Assembly (NCBI RefSeq): GCF_000311785.1
Contig: NZ_HE978536.1
Location: 559,417 to 623,416, forward strand
Length of the DNA: 64,000 bases
From: Brevibacillus massiliensis
GTDB lineage: Bacteria; Bacillota; Bacilli; Brevibacillales; Brevibacillaceae
Reading direction: 5' to 3'
Below the pieces are notes generated by a model that saw only the letters and a list, made by a program, of their open reading frames with translations, was not told the origin of the DNA and did no database searches. Both the position numbers and the translations under genes were made by a program. Every line of letters starts with the position of its first letter. The stretch's first letter is position 1. Shown one piece after another: positions 39,974-49,152 of the stretch.

Positions 39974-41735
39974 CCTGATCGCGCTCCTCTTTCATGCCTG
40001 ACCGGGCTTCCCTGGAGTCGTGCACGGTAGGATCCCAGGTGCGGGTAATCGTATTTTCCCTGTGTTCTCTTCCTGTGAAGAGCGGACTCGGCCGATGTGT
40101 TTCCTTATACGGCTCTACCCTCACCATCGTATCGCCGACAGGTGGTTGAAACGGGGCCATCGGAGACAAGATGGGAACACCGAACGATTTGGAGCAGGCC
40201 CACTGCATGAGCAAGGCGATCACTCCCAGGGTAATGCCGTAGAATCCCCAAAAAGAAGCCAGGAGGACATAGCCAAACCTGAGCACCCTGATCCCGAGTG
40301 CAAAGCCGGTATTGGGCATGGTAAATGTAGCGAGAGTAGTAATCGCCACGACGATGACCAACAGCGGGGAGACAACCCTGGCCTGAACGGCTGCTTCGCC
40401 CAGAATCAGCGCCCCGACGATTCCGATCGTCGGTCCGATGACGTTGGGGATCCTGATCCCCGCCTCCAGGATCAGTTCAATGCCGAACTCCATCATGATT
40501 ACCTCGAAGATCAGCGGAAACGGCACCTTTTCTCTGGCGGCGGCAATGGCCAGCATCAAATCGGTCGGGATCATCTCCGGATGGTAATTGGCGATGGCGA
40601 TGTACTGGGCCGGCAGCAGCAAGGCTATGATCAAGGAGAGGATGCGGCCCACCCGGATGACGCTGGCGATGGGAGAACGCATGTAGTAATCCTCCGACGT
40701 CTGCATCATGGACCAGATCATCGTCGGCATGATCAAGGCAAATGAACTTTGCCCGACAAACACCGCGACAAACCCTTCCGCCAAAGAGGCTGCCACCCGG
40801 TCCGGCCGCTCCGTAGAGGTCATTTTTGGGATCAGCAGGGCGGTGCGGTCTTCGATGTACTGTTCCAACACGCCGCTGTCCTGCAGGAAATCAGCCTTGA
40901 TTGCGTTGATGCGCCGCTTCACTTCGCTGACCAATTTGGGATTGGCAATGCCTTTTACGTACATGATCGCCACATCTGTCGGCGCCAGCTTTCCCACCTG
41001 TGTCATTTCCGTGATCAGGTGTTCCGTGCGCAGCCGCGAACGGACCAGACCCGTATTGGTCCGCAGATTTTCCGTAAAGGCATCATGCGGACCGCGGATG
41101 GCTGCCTCTGCCTTGGAATCGGAGACGTTGCGGTGTTCCCAGCCCTTTGTCTCAACCAAAAACGCCACGTCAACACCATCTACAAACACAGCGGTTGACC
41201 CGGCCAAAATATTTTTCTTCACGTCCTCCCATCTCTCGTACTGCATCACCTGATTGCCGGGCAAAAGGGTGTTCTTGATCATCTGAAAACGGGAATTGTC
41301 CCGTTTCTCTTCGGGAAGCGCAGCCAGCATCATAAGCGGTTCCAGAATGTTGTTGTTGATCACTTTGCTGTCTACGAGTCCTTCTGTAAAAACAATCATC
41401 GCCTCGATCGGCGGATGAAGCGGAATCCAAAATTCGCGAACGACGATGTCCGAGTTTTTTGGCAAATAAAAGTCTCTTTCAATCCTTTTCTTGTTGAGGG
41501 AGATATCGGAGAAGACCTGTGGGGAATCCAGGCTTCTGGTGTCCGGCTTTTTCTGCAGTTCGCGAATCGTCTTAATGCGTTTTTTGTTACCCTGCTTTTT
41601 CTCCTCGGGAGGAACTCCAAGTTCTTCGTTCGAGTATTTCTGAGCCTCTTCATTGGTGGGCGTCAAGTAAAAATCTTCGTCCAGAATGGTATCATCAACG
41701 GTGAACAATCTGCCAATCTTCGACCAAAAAGACAC
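39966..41735 (-). CDS. gerAA: Spore germination subunit, GerAA family
   Basis: GerAA is the large membrane subunit, thought to form the receptor's oligomeric ion channel. The 589-residue protein has a charged N-terminal extension (about 1-85), the soluble GerAA domain (MQYERWEDVKKNILAGSTAV and LVRSRLRTEHLITEMTQVGK), a membrane region with RPDRVAASLAEGFVAVFVGQ and FGIELILEAGIRIPNVIGPT, and an unusually long polar tail (about 540-589). The start is a GTG at 41735 with AAGGAAGA upstream. It is the first gene of the operon behind a sigma-G-like promoter. Confidence 0.92.
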   Translation of the reverse strand: MSFWSKIGRLFTVDDTILDEDFYLTPTNEEAQKYSNEELGVPPEEKKQGNKKRIKTIRELQKKPDTRSLDSPQVFSDISLNKKRIERDFYLPKNSDIVVREFWIPLHPPIEAMIVFTEGLVDSKVINNNILEPLMMLAALPEEKRDNSRFQMIKNTLLPGNQVMQYERWEDVKKNILAGSTAVFVDGVDVAFLVETKGWEHRNVSDSKAEAAIRGPHDAFTENLRTNTGLVRSRLRTEHLITEMTQVGKLAPTDVAIMYVKGIANPKLVSEVKRRINAIKADFLQDSGVLEQYIEDRTALLIPKMTSTERPDRVAASLAEGFVAVFVGQSSFALIMPTMIWSMMQTSEDYYMRSPIASVIRVGRILSLIIALLLPAQYIAIANYHPEMIPTDLMLAIAAAREKVPFPLIFEVIMMEFGIELILEAGIRIPNVIGPTIGIVGALILGEAAVQARVVSPLLVIVVAITTLATFTMPNTGFALGIRVLRFGYVLLASFWGFYGITLGVIALLMQWACSKSFGVPILSPMAPFQPPVGDTMVRVEPYKETHRPSPLFTGREHRENTITRTWDPTVHDSREARSGMKEERDQDD

Positions 41736-41770
41736 TCGCAGTTCTTCCTTTCCCTCTGCTCATTTGATTG

Positions 41771-41801
41771 TAGAATTTGCCAATTGGCCGTTCCTTATGC
41801 A
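41771..41801 (-). promoter_or_regulatory. Candidate sigma-G promoter of the ger operon
   Basis: On the minus strand TGCATA (41796-41801) and AATTCTA (41771-41777) are 18 bases apart and about 36 bases ahead of the gerAA start. They fit the forespore sigma-G consensus (TGMATA, CATNNTA) with one mismatch in the -10 box. Germinant receptor operons are normally sigma-G dependent. Confidence 0.5.
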
Positions 41802-41803
41802 AT

Positions 41804-41843
41804 AAAAAAAGCAGCCGACTCCTTTTTCGGAAATCGGCTTTTT
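41804..41843. terminator. Hairpin with T tracts upstream of gerAA
   Basis: AGCCGA (41813-41818) pairs with TCGGCT (41834-41839), flanked by an A run on the left and TTTTT on the right, so it can terminate in either direction. It probably insulates the ger promoter from transcripts arriving from the right. Confidence 0.65.
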
Positions 41844-42039
41844 CACAGACAGACAATCAATCGAGGTGGCCCTTTTTATAGTCATATGAACAAAACGTGC
41901 AGAAGGGCACTGCAAATCCAGGTTTGTTCAAAAATACGCCAAGATTTCTTCACCGTTCGTTAACAAACATCAGCACATGATTAACATCTTAGCCTCATAA
42001 TAGTAAGTGGAACGACAGAATGAAGAAAGGGTCGATAAT

Positions 42040-42210
42040 ATGCGTACTTACAAGTTCCTATTTGAGACCAAGTCAAAACAGTGGATTGAAACCATCAAGG
42101 CCAACAGCATGTTTGATGCAGCCTCTAAAGCAAGGGAACTCGCCATTAGCAAATCGCAGGCGTTGGCAGCCCGCATCCAATTTTCGTTCTACCACATCAA
42201 AGCCGTTTAA
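42040..42210 (+). CDS. Small conserved-looking protein, 56 residues
   Basis: An ATG at 42040 with GAAAGGG about 9 bases upstream encodes MRTYKFLFETKSKQWIETIK, then a helical ANSMFDAASKARELAISKSQ and a C-terminal strand ARIQFSFYHIKAV. The beta-alpha-beta pattern is compact and lacks low complexity, so it is probably a real small folded protein. It has a promoter-like region ahead of it and its own terminator behind. No function is recognised. Confidence 0.6.
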   Translation: MRTYKFLFETKSKQWIETIKANSMFDAASKARELAISKSQALAARIQFSFYHIKAV

Positions 42211-42234
42211 TTATAGACTCCGCCTGCCCCCTTC

Positions 42235-42258
42235 GCTCCCTTTTACGGGAGCTTTTTT
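42235..42258 (+). terminator. Terminator after the 56-residue protein gene
   Basis: GCTCCC pairs with GGGAGC around a 6-base loop, followed by six T residues, 24 bases past the stop codon. Confidence 0.85.
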
Positions 42259-42265
42259 CGTTGCC

Positions 42266-43390
42266 TCATAACTTCGCGAGCAGTTTGGCGAACAGGGCGG
42301 CCCTGATCGGAAGCTGATCGATCCGCACGTGCTCGTATTCCGCATGCGGTCCGTCGCCGACTGCCCCCAGTCCATCCAGCGTAGGAATTCCCAAAGCAGA
42401 AGTGAAGTTCCCGTCGCTGCCGCCTCCGACCGCCGCTTCCGTCAAGGCAAACCCCAGCTCGCCCGCCGCTTCTGCCGCCAGGTGAAAGAGCCGCCCCACT
42501 CCGGCCGTACGCTCCATCGGCGGCCGTTCGATGCCGCCTTCCACTGTCATGATGATGCCTTCCCGCTGCGGCTTGGCTGCCTGGATGAGGCTGCTGATCC
42601 GCTCCGCTTCGGCCAGGCTGGTCACCCGCAAATCGACGTGCAGTTCCGCCTGTTCTGCGACGACGTTGACGCGATTTCCCCCGTGTGCGATTCCGACGTT
42701 CAGCGTCGTACCTTTGGAGTAGTCCGTCAAGCTGTGCAAGAACAAGATTTGACGGGCCATTTCATCGACGGCGCTAATCCCGTCTTCGTGGTGGTTGCCG
42801 GCGTGTGAAGCCCTGCCTCTGAGCTTGATGACAAAGCTGCCGACGCCTTTGCGGGCGGTCTTCAGCGCACCGGTCTCGGCCACCGCCGGTTCGGGGACCA
42901 ATACAACCTGGCTTTTTAAGGCTTCCTGTTCGATCAGGTCCCGCGATGTGCCGCTGCCGATCTCCTCGTCACTGGTGCAGAGGAAGACGATTTTATGGTC
43001 CAACGGGATACCCAGGTCGCGGCAAGCCTTCAGCGCCCAGAGGGATTGAATGATGCCGCCTTTCATGTCGAAGATCCCCGGGCCGTAGGCTTTGTTGCCC
43101 TCTACGCGATAATTCAGGCGCCCGACATCCCAAACCGTATCGAAGTGAGTGGTAATCAGGATCTGATGATCTCCATCGCCGTAGGCAAAGCGGAGATGAT
43201 CCCCTGTCTTGGTCTGCGGGATGACCTCTCCGTCCACACCGAGACGGGATTGGAAGAGGGATTGCAAGACAGCCCCGCAGCGATCCACCTGCTCCTTGTC
43301 GTTCGACGGCGATTCCGCCTTTACCACGGACTCCAGGTCGGCTAGCATATGTTGCTGGTTTGCTTGCAAATAGCTTAAAATGTCCGCCAT
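42266..43390 (-). CDS. M20 family metallopeptidase (glutamate carboxypeptidase-like)
   Basis: This 374-residue cytosolic zinc hydrolase resembles carboxypeptidase G2/ArgE-like M20A enzymes. Metal-site motifs are ITTHFDTVWD, YGPGIFDMKGGI with the bridging Asp, the catalytic pair in TSDEEIGSG, and HAEYEHVRIDQLP near the end. The lid domain (about 175-285) includes RGRASHAGNHHEDGISA. It follows the aminobenzoyl-glutamate-type hydrolase gene by 15 bases on the same strand. Likely substrates are C-terminal glutamate conjugates or N-acyl amino acids. Confidence 0.87.
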   Translation of the reverse strand: MADILSYLQANQQHMLADLESVVKAESPSNDKEQVDRCGAVLQSLFQSRLGVDGEVIPQTKTGDHLRFAYGDGDHQILITTHFDTVWDVGRLNYRVEGNKAYGPGIFDMKGGIIQSLWALKACRDLGIPLDHKIVFLCTSDEEIGSGTSRDLIEQEALKSQVVLVPEPAVAETGALKTARKGVGSFVIKLRGRASHAGNHHEDGISAVDEMARQILFLHSLTDYSKGTTLNVGIAHGGNRVNVVAEQAELHVDLRVTSLAEAERISSLIQAAKPQREGIIMTVEGGIERPPMERTAGVGRLFHLAAEAAGELGFALTEAAVGGGSDGNFTSALGIPTLDGLGAVGDGPHAEYEHVRIDQLPIRAALFAKLLAKL

Positions 43391-43405
43391 CTTTTACACA
43401 TCCTC

Positions 43406-44725
43406 CTATGCGTTTTCTTCTCTTTGCAGCTCACCGGCGTGAAGTGCGCAGTAAGCCAGCGTTTTTACTGCGATTTTCAAGACCTGCTCGTCAATGTCGA
43501 ACTTTTCGTTGTGATGACCGGCAGCCAATGTTGTGCCGAAGACGAGATAAGCGGCCAGCCCGCCGTGTTCCTGCACCCGGTTGATGAAGTATGTCGCGTC
43601 TTCCGAGCCGCCGGAGTGATGCCTATCCAGAATCGTCCTAACTTCTGCCACTTTTTCGGCCTGGGAACGAATAAAGGGGATCAGCGAAGAGCTGGAGACG
43701 GCGCTGCCCGCCTTGCCGACGATCTCCACCTTCTCCGAAACCCCGTACATGACGGCTGCGCCCCTGATCACTTGCAGTGCCTGCTCCAATATGTAGTCGT
43801 TAATCTCGTCTGTGTCGCCCCTGGTCTCCAGCTTGAAGGAAGCAAGATGGGGGATGACATTGCGTCCGCTGCCTGCGTTCAGCACGCCGACGTTGATTCG
43901 CGAAGCCCCTGCTCCGTGCCGGGAAATGGCGTGCAGGTTAAGGACAGCCGCTGCCGCAGCGAGCAGGGCATTTTTCCCCTTCTCCGGTTTGCTCCCGGCA
44001 TGTGACGCGACACCTCTATACTCCACATCTACTTTTGTCGTCGCCAGGTAGCCTTCCGCCCCGCAGACCACACTGCCGAGCGGCATACCACAGCCGACGT
44101 GGGCAGCAAAGAAGATGTCCACATCATCTGTCACCCCTGCTTCCACCATTGCCTTGGCTCCCCTGACCCCCTCCTCGGCGGGCTGAAAGATGAGTTTGAT
44201 CCGGCCGACGAGCTCGTCTTTGAGCTGCGTCAGCAGCCGGGCCAGTCCCAAGCCAATTGCGGTATGGGCATCGTGGCCGCAGGCGTGCATCATCCTGGGG
44301 TTGATCGAACGAAATCCCTTTGCGCTTGGAAAGTGGGACGGATCAGTCGACTCGGCTATATCCAAGGCGTCCATATCGACGCGAAAAGCCACCGTTGGCC
44401 CCGGCCGGCCCGTCTCCAAAGTCCCGACGACACCGGTAAACCCGCCGGACAGATACGGCAGCCACTCAACCTCTGCCCCCTGCGAAATCGCCCGCTGCTC
44501 CTGCTCCGCCAGATAATCCGGCGCCGGCACACCCATTCTGGCTTCTCCCTTTACGACCTTGGCTCCTGCCTGTACATTGTAGCCCCATTCGTGCAGCTTG
44601 GCCGCTACCTTGCTTGCTGTGCGGAACTCCACCCACCCCGACTCCGCGTGCTTGTGAAAGTCCCGCCTCCACTCGATCAGCGCAGGATACAGCTGGTCTG
44701 TCAGTTGTTGAATGTTTCTGGACAT
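43406..44725 (-). CDS. M20D amidohydrolase, AbgA-like (aminobenzoyl-glutamate utilisation)
   Basis: This 439-residue hydrolase is longer than standard M20D members because of an insert near residues 65-95, as in AbgA (p-aminobenzoyl-glutamate hydrolase subunit A). It has FHKHAESGWVEFRTASKVA, ACGHDAHTAIGLGLARLL with the metal His/Asp, QPAEEGVRGAKAM and HHSGGSEDATYFINRVQEHG. The start at 44725 has AAGGAG 9 bases upstream; a GTG at 44746 lacks a site. It is divergent from the peptidase/ABC transporter operon. AbgA normally works with AbgB, which is absent, so the true substrate may differ. Confidence 0.85.
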   Translation of the reverse strand: MSRNIQQLTDQLYPALIEWRRDFHKHAESGWVEFRTASKVAAKLHEWGYNVQAGAKVVKGEARMGVPAPDYLAEQEQRAISQGAEVEWLPYLSGGFTGVVGTLETGRPGPTVAFRVDMDALDIAESTDPSHFPSAKGFRSINPRMMHACGHDAHTAIGLGLARLLTQLKDELVGRIKLIFQPAEEGVRGAKAMVEAGVTDDVDIFFAAHVGCGMPLGSVVCGAEGYLATTKVDVEYRGVASHAGSKPEKGKNALLAAAAAVLNLHAISRHGAGASRINVGVLNAGSGRNVIPHLASFKLETRGDTDEINDYILEQALQVIRGAAVMYGVSEKVEIVGKAGSAVSSSSLIPFIRSQAEKVAEVRTILDRHHSGGSEDATYFINRVQEHGGLAAYLVFGTTLAAGHHNEKFDIDEQVLKIAVKTLAYCALHAGELQREENA

Positions 44726-44857
44726 AACGAGGAACTCCTTCTTCACATGACTTTTTTCAAATGGGAATATTTAGGGAAATGTTCTCAATTACAAAAAAAT
44801 TCGGCCACCCTTCTCCTTTTCCTCCCTGCATTTCGCAAGAATTATATTTCATATTTG

Positions 44858-44897
44858 AATTTTCAAAATTGACATTGTATTCTGCGTAATTTATAGT
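44858..44897 (+). promoter_or_regulatory. Sigma-A promoter with overlapping palindrome, M20/ABC operon
   Basis: TTGACA (44869-44874) and TATAGT (44892-44897) are 17 bases apart, 44 bases ahead of the M20 dipeptidase start. The palindrome AATTTTCAAAATT (44858-44870) overlaps the -35 box. It is close in spirit to the CodY box AATTTTCWGAAAATT but shorter, so repression by CodY or another regulator is possible. The sequence GGAATATTT occurs on both sides of the 195-base divergent region (near 44763 and 44912). Confidence 0.7.
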
Positions 44898-44941
44898 TTT
44901 GAGTAAGCCTTTCGGAATATTTCCCAAAAGGGAGGGACCCC

Positions 44942-46291
44942 ATGCAGGACGTATTTTCTTTCATCGATCAGAACCAGGAAACGTATATCAAGTGGCTGCA
45001 AGAGCTCTGCCGCCAGCCGAGCGTCGCCGCCCAGAACCGCGGCATGAAGGAGACAGCCGCGATGGTGGAGCGGATGATTCGAGATACAGGCGGCGAAACC
45101 AGGCAGATCGGGACATCCGGATACCCGGTCGTCTACGGCCAGTTTGCCGGAAGCGGCAAGAGGACCCTCTCTTTTTACAACCATTACGACGTACAGCCGG
45201 AAGATCCGCTTGAACTGTGGGATTCTCCCCCGTTTGCCGCAGAGATCAGGGATGGTCGGATGTACGCCCGCGGTGTCGCCGACAACAAAGGCAACCTGAT
45301 CGCCCGGCTTGCGGCTGTGCACGCTTTCCTGCAGGTGCGCGGCAAACTGCCGATCGGCATCAAATTTATCGTCGAAGGCGAAGAGGAAATCGGGAGTGTC
45401 TGTCTGCCCGAATTTGTGGACAAGCACCGCGAGCTGCTGCAAGCAGACGGATGCCTCTGGGAGTTCGGCTATAAAAACGCCGATGGTCGGCCGCAGGTCA
45501 GCCTCGGCGTAAAAGGGATGTGCTACGTGGAGCTGATCTGCCGCGGGGCCAACACCGACCTGCATTCCGCCAATGCGGCGATTATCGAGAACCCCGCATG
45601 GCGCCTGTTGTGGGCGTTAGCCACATTGAAAACTCCCGACGAACAAATCCGGATAAAAGGGTTCTACGACAAGGTGGCAGAGTTGTCCGAACACGACAAT
45701 GAACTGCTGCAAAACATGATCTACGATGAGGCGAACACCCTGGAGCAGCTCGGCCTGAAATCGTTCCTCCTGAATTTGTCCGGCATTCCGCTAAAAGAAA
45801 AGTTAATCTTCCAGCCTACCTGTACCATATGCGGCATCGAATCGGGGTATACCGGTCCCGGTTCCAAGACCGTACTGCCTTCCGAAGCCCGTGTCAAACT
45901 GGATTTCCGCCTCGTTCCGGACCAGGACCCGCATGAAATCCTGCGATTGCTGCGCCGGCATCTGGACGAGAGGGGCTTCCCTGACATTGAGCTGGAACCC
46001 TTTTCGCTGGAACACCCTGCACGCACCCCGCTTGACAACCCGTTGACCCGGGCCGTTATCGACACCGCCAGACAGGTTTACGGGCTGGAACCCACGATCA
46101 TGCCCATGTCACCCGGCACCGGACCCATGTACATACTCTGCCAAAGCCTCGGCATCCCCGCAGTCTCAGTCGGAGTCGGCCATTTTGCATCCAACAATCA
46201 CGCTCCGAATGAAAATATCATCATCGACGACTACATCCAGGGAATCAAACACATCGCTGCCATTATCGAGGGCTTCGCCCATCAACCGTAA
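44942..46291 (+). CDS. M20 family dipeptidase
   Basis: This 449-residue zinc dipeptidase resembles the DapE/CNDP/PepV-like M20 branch. Motifs are LSFYNHYDVQPEDPLELW with the first metal His, YARGVADNKGNLIARLAA with the bridging Asp, and VEGEEEIGSVCLPEFV with the catalytic Glu pair. The lid domain carries the dimer His region LICRGANTDLHSANAAI, and PMSPGTGPMYILCQSLGIPA follows near the end. It opens the right-facing operon behind a good promoter. It probably hydrolyses dipeptides brought in by the ABC transporter encoded downstream. Confidence 0.88.
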   Translation: MQDVFSFIDQNQETYIKWLQELCRQPSVAAQNRGMKETAAMVERMIRDTGGETRQIGTSGYPVVYGQFAGSGKRTLSFYNHYDVQPEDPLELWDSPPFAAEIRDGRMYARGVADNKGNLIARLAAVHAFLQVRGKLPIGIKFIVEGEEEIGSVCLPEFVDKHRELLQADGCLWEFGYKNADGRPQVSLGVKGMCYVELICRGANTDLHSANAAIIENPAWRLLWALATLKTPDEQIRIKGFYDKVAELSEHDNELLQNMIYDEANTLEQLGLKSFLLNLSGIPLKEKLIFQPTCTICGIESGYTGPGSKTVLPSEARVKLDFRLVPDQDPHEILRLLRRHLDERGFPDIELEPFSLEHPARTPLDNPLTRAVIDTARQVYGLEPTIMPMSPGTGPMYILCQSLGIPAVSVGVGHFASNNHAPNENIIIDDYIQGIKHIAAIIEGFAHQP

Positions 46292-46310
46292 GCGAACAGG
46301 GGGATGAACA

Positions 46311-47498
46311 TTGGAGCAAATCCTGGACAAAGCAAGAGCGCTGCAGGAGGAAATCGTTCGTTGGCGGCGCGATTTTCACCTGCATCCTGAACTTGCCTTT
46401 CAAGAGACGCGCACATCGCAGATCGTCGCCGACCATCTGACGGAGCTGGGGCTGGAAGTGAAACGGGGCGTAGGCCGCACCGGCGTCGTCGGCGTGCTTC
46501 GCGGATCGGCTCCCGGGCCGACGATTGGCCTTCGAGCCGATATGGATGCCCTGCCGATACAGGATCAGAAGACCGTCCCGTACAAGTCCGCCATCCCCGG
46601 CAAGATGCACGCCTGCGGCCACGACGCCCACACCAGCATCCTGATGGGAGCAGCCAAGCTCTTGTCCCGGCACTTCCGGCCCGAGCAGGGAAATATTGTC
46701 TTCGTCTTCCAGCCTGCAGAGGAAGATCAGGGAGGCGCCCAGGAAATGATCAATGACGGCCTGCTAAGCGACTTTCAGATCCAGGCCATGGCCGGCCTGC
46801 ACGTCTTTCCGGGCGTTCCCGTCGGCCAGATCACGGCGGTGCGGGGCGTCGGCTGCGCGGCCGCGGATACGCTGCGGATCAAGGTGATCGGCAACAGCGG
46901 CCACGCCGCCCGTCCCCACCAGGCGATCGATGCCATCACAGCGACAGCCGAAGTGATCTCCGCCCTGCAGCATATTCCCAGCCGCTTCGTCGACCCGCTC
47001 GACCCGGTCGTGATCACGATCGGCAAGATTCAAGGCGGAACCGCCGCCAACGTCATCGCTGCCGAAGTGGAACTGATCGGAACCGTCAGAACGCTCAACC
47101 CCAAGCTTCGCGAGCAGATGCCGAAGCTGATCGAGCAGGTGGTGGGCGGCGTGACAGGAGCGCTTGGGGCCTCGTACGAGCTGGCTTACGAGTTTGGCTA
47201 CCCGTCTGTCATCAATGACGACCGGATGGTGGACCTGGCACTTGGGACCGCTGATCGACTGCTTGGCGAAGGCAGCTCCAAAATCGTCGAACCTTCCATG
47301 GGCGGCGAAGACTTTTCCTATTACACCCATCACGTGCCGGGCGTCTTTTTCCGCCTGGGGGTGGGCAATCCGGAGAAAAACGCCGTCTACCCGCTGCACC
47401 ACCCCATGTTCGATCTAGACGAAGAAGCGCTTCCCATCGGCGCTGCACTGCTGTCCGCGATGGCACTTGAGTTTACCAAAAGGGGGATCACAACGTGA
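46311..47498 (+). CDS. M20D amidohydrolase (N-acyl amino acid hydrolase)
   Basis: This 395-residue enzyme is of the hippurate hydrolase/N-acyl-L-amino acid amidohydrolase/IAA-amino acid hydrolase group. It has WRRDFHLHPELAFQETRTSQ, MHACGHDAHTSILMGAAKLL, QPAEEDQGGAQEMI, HVFPGVPVGQ and PSMGGEDFSYYTHHVPG near the C-terminus. The start is a TTG at 46311 with AGGGGG upstream. It overlaps the next gene's GTG by 4 bases (GTGA), tying it to the transporter. The expected product is a free amino acid plus an organic acid. Confidence 0.88.
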   Translation: MEQILDKARALQEEIVRWRRDFHLHPELAFQETRTSQIVADHLTELGLEVKRGVGRTGVVGVLRGSAPGPTIGLRADMDALPIQDQKTVPYKSAIPGKMHACGHDAHTSILMGAAKLLSRHFRPEQGNIVFVFQPAEEDQGGAQEMINDGLLSDFQIQAMAGLHVFPGVPVGQITAVRGVGCAAADTLRIKVIGNSGHAARPHQAIDAITATAEVISALQHIPSRFVDPLDPVVITIGKIQGGTAANVIAAEVELIGTVRTLNPKLREQMPKLIEQVVGGVTGALGASYELAYEFGYPSVINDDRMVDLALGTADRLLGEGSSKIVEPSMGGEDFSYYTHHVPGVFFRLGVGNPEKNAVYPLHHPMFDLDEEALPIGAALLSAMALEFTKRGITT

Positions 47499-49072
47499 AA
47501 CGTTTGGCATCAATTGGATTGGCGGTGTTTCTGGCGCTGTCCGGGCTGCTCGCCGGCTGTACAAGCTCTTCGGCGCCGCAGACGACGACAGAACAGCCGC
47601 CAGCACAGACCGGCGGCGATACGGCATCGTCAGGCGAAAAGGTACTGACGATCGCGAGCGGGAACGACATCGAATCCTTTGACATTCACAACCACAACAA
47701 TACCTCCACCGAAGCAGTCCACGTCAACATGTTCAACTACCTGGTGAAGAAAGACCGCAGCCAGCAAATACAGCCTGACCTGGCGGTTTCGTGGGAAAAC
47801 ACCGATCCGACCACCTGGCGCTTCAAGCTGCGGGAAGGGGTCAAATTCCACAACGGTGATCCGTTTACAGCCGCTGACGTCAAATTCACCCTGGAGCGGG
47901 CTGCCAGAGACAATACTCTCCTGGAGTACGGCAACTACAAACAGATCAAAGAGGTGAAAATCATCGACGACCACACCGTCGACATCATTACGGACGGACC
48001 GCAGCCCGTAATGCTCAACCGGCTCTCCCGGCTCGGTTCCGGAATGCTCCCTTCCAAGTACATCAAGGAAAAAGGCTGGGATGAATTTCTCAACCATCCG
48101 GTCGGCACAGGTCCCTACAAGTTCTCTGAGTGGAAGAAGGCTGACCGCCTGATCCTGGTGAAAAACGACGATTACTTCGGGGACAAGCCCAAGTGGGACA
48201 AGCTGATCTTCCGCGCCATTCCGGAAGATTCGACCCGCGTCGCCGAGCTCTTGACCGGAGGCGTCGACCTGGCCGTCAACATCCCTCCTACCGATATGCA
48301 GCGCATCGATGACAACCAGGGCACACACACCGCTACCGGTCCGACGCAGCGGGTCATGCAGTTGACGCTGCGCATGACTGCCGGAACAGCGACCGCCGAC
48401 CCCAAGGTCCGGGAAGCCATCGAACTTTCGATCGACAAGCAGGCGATCGTCGACAACCTCCTTGGCGGCGGCGGAACCATCACCCGAACCCGCGTCACAC
48501 CCGGCAACTTCGGCGCTGACCCCGACCTGTACGGGAAACAACTGTACGACCCTGAACGGGCCAAGCAGCTGCTGGCGGAAGCAGGCCATCCGGGCGGGCT
48601 GGAGATCACGATGAGCTCTCCGAGCGGCCGTTACCTGAAAGACAAGGAGACAGCCGAATTGATCGCAGCTATGCTGGGGGAAGTCGGCATCAAGGTAAAG
48701 CTGGAGTTTTTGGAATGGAGCAAATTTAACGAGAAGTACAAGGGCAAGACTTTTGGCGAAGTGTTCATGATCGCTTACGCCAACTCCATGTTCGACGCTT
48801 CGCTGGCATTTGACCGGATCTACAGCGAGCGGGCAAAGGGAGAGACCGATTACAACAATCCCGAGGTAGACAAGCTGCTCGATGAAGCAGAAACCAACAT
48901 GAACCCGGATGAACGGGCGGAGCAATACCAAAAGGTGCAGAGAATCGTCGCGGAAGACCGCCCGGTGATCTATCTGTTCCAGACCAACGCCAACTTCGGG
49001 GTGAGCGATCGGATCAATTTTGAACCTCGGCTGGATGAAATGCTGTTCGCCGATGAAATCACGTTAAAATAG
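47495..49072 (+). CDS. ABC transporter substrate-binding lipoprotein, family 5 (peptide)
   Basis: This is the extracellular binding protein of a Dpp/Opp-type peptide importer. The 525-residue protein has a lipoprotein signal peptide (lipobox LLAGC, Cys22) and a Ser/Thr/Gly linker. The SBP_bac_5 body follows, with SWENTDPTTWRFKLREGVKF, HNGDPFTAADVKFTLERA and VREAIELSIDKQAIV. The GTG start overlaps the preceding hydrolase gene. Members bind di/oligopeptides, nickel or other amide solutes. The four neighbouring M20 genes favour peptides or N-acyl amino acids. Confidence 0.93.
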   Translation: MKRLASIGLAVFLALSGLLAGCTSSSAPQTTTEQPPAQTGGDTASSGEKVLTIASGNDIESFDIHNHNNTSTEAVHVNMFNYLVKKDRSQQIQPDLAVSWENTDPTTWRFKLREGVKFHNGDPFTAADVKFTLERAARDNTLLEYGNYKQIKEVKIIDDHTVDIITDGPQPVMLNRLSRLGSGMLPSKYIKEKGWDEFLNHPVGTGPYKFSEWKKADRLILVKNDDYFGDKPKWDKLIFRAIPEDSTRVAELLTGGVDLAVNIPPTDMQRIDDNQGTHTATGPTQRVMQLTLRMTAGTATADPKVREAIELSIDKQAIVDNLLGGGGTITRTRVTPGNFGADPDLYGKQLYDPERAKQLLAEAGHPGGLEITMSSPSGRYLKDKETAELIAAMLGEVGIKVKLEFLEWSKFNEKYKGKTFGEVFMIAYANSMFDASLAFDRIYSERAKGETDYNNPEVDKLLDEAETNMNPDERAEQYQKVQRIVAEDRPVIYLFQTNANFGVSDRINFEPRLDEMLFADEITLK

Positions 49073-49090
49073 GATTTTCTCCGAAACAAA

Positions 49091-49125
49091 AGGGGTCTCT
49101 ATCTCTATGGTGAGGCCCCTCTTCA
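49091..49125 (+). terminator. Intercistronic hairpin after the binding-protein gene
   Basis: AGGGGTCTC pairs with GAGGCCCCT (9 bp with one G-T pair) and is followed by CTTCATT. It lies 18 bases past the binding-protein stop, within the operon. Such hairpins often give partial termination or 3' protection so that the binding protein is made in excess over the permeases. Confidence 0.6.
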
Positions 49126-49152
49126 TTACAAGCATCCTGTGGAGGTGAAACC

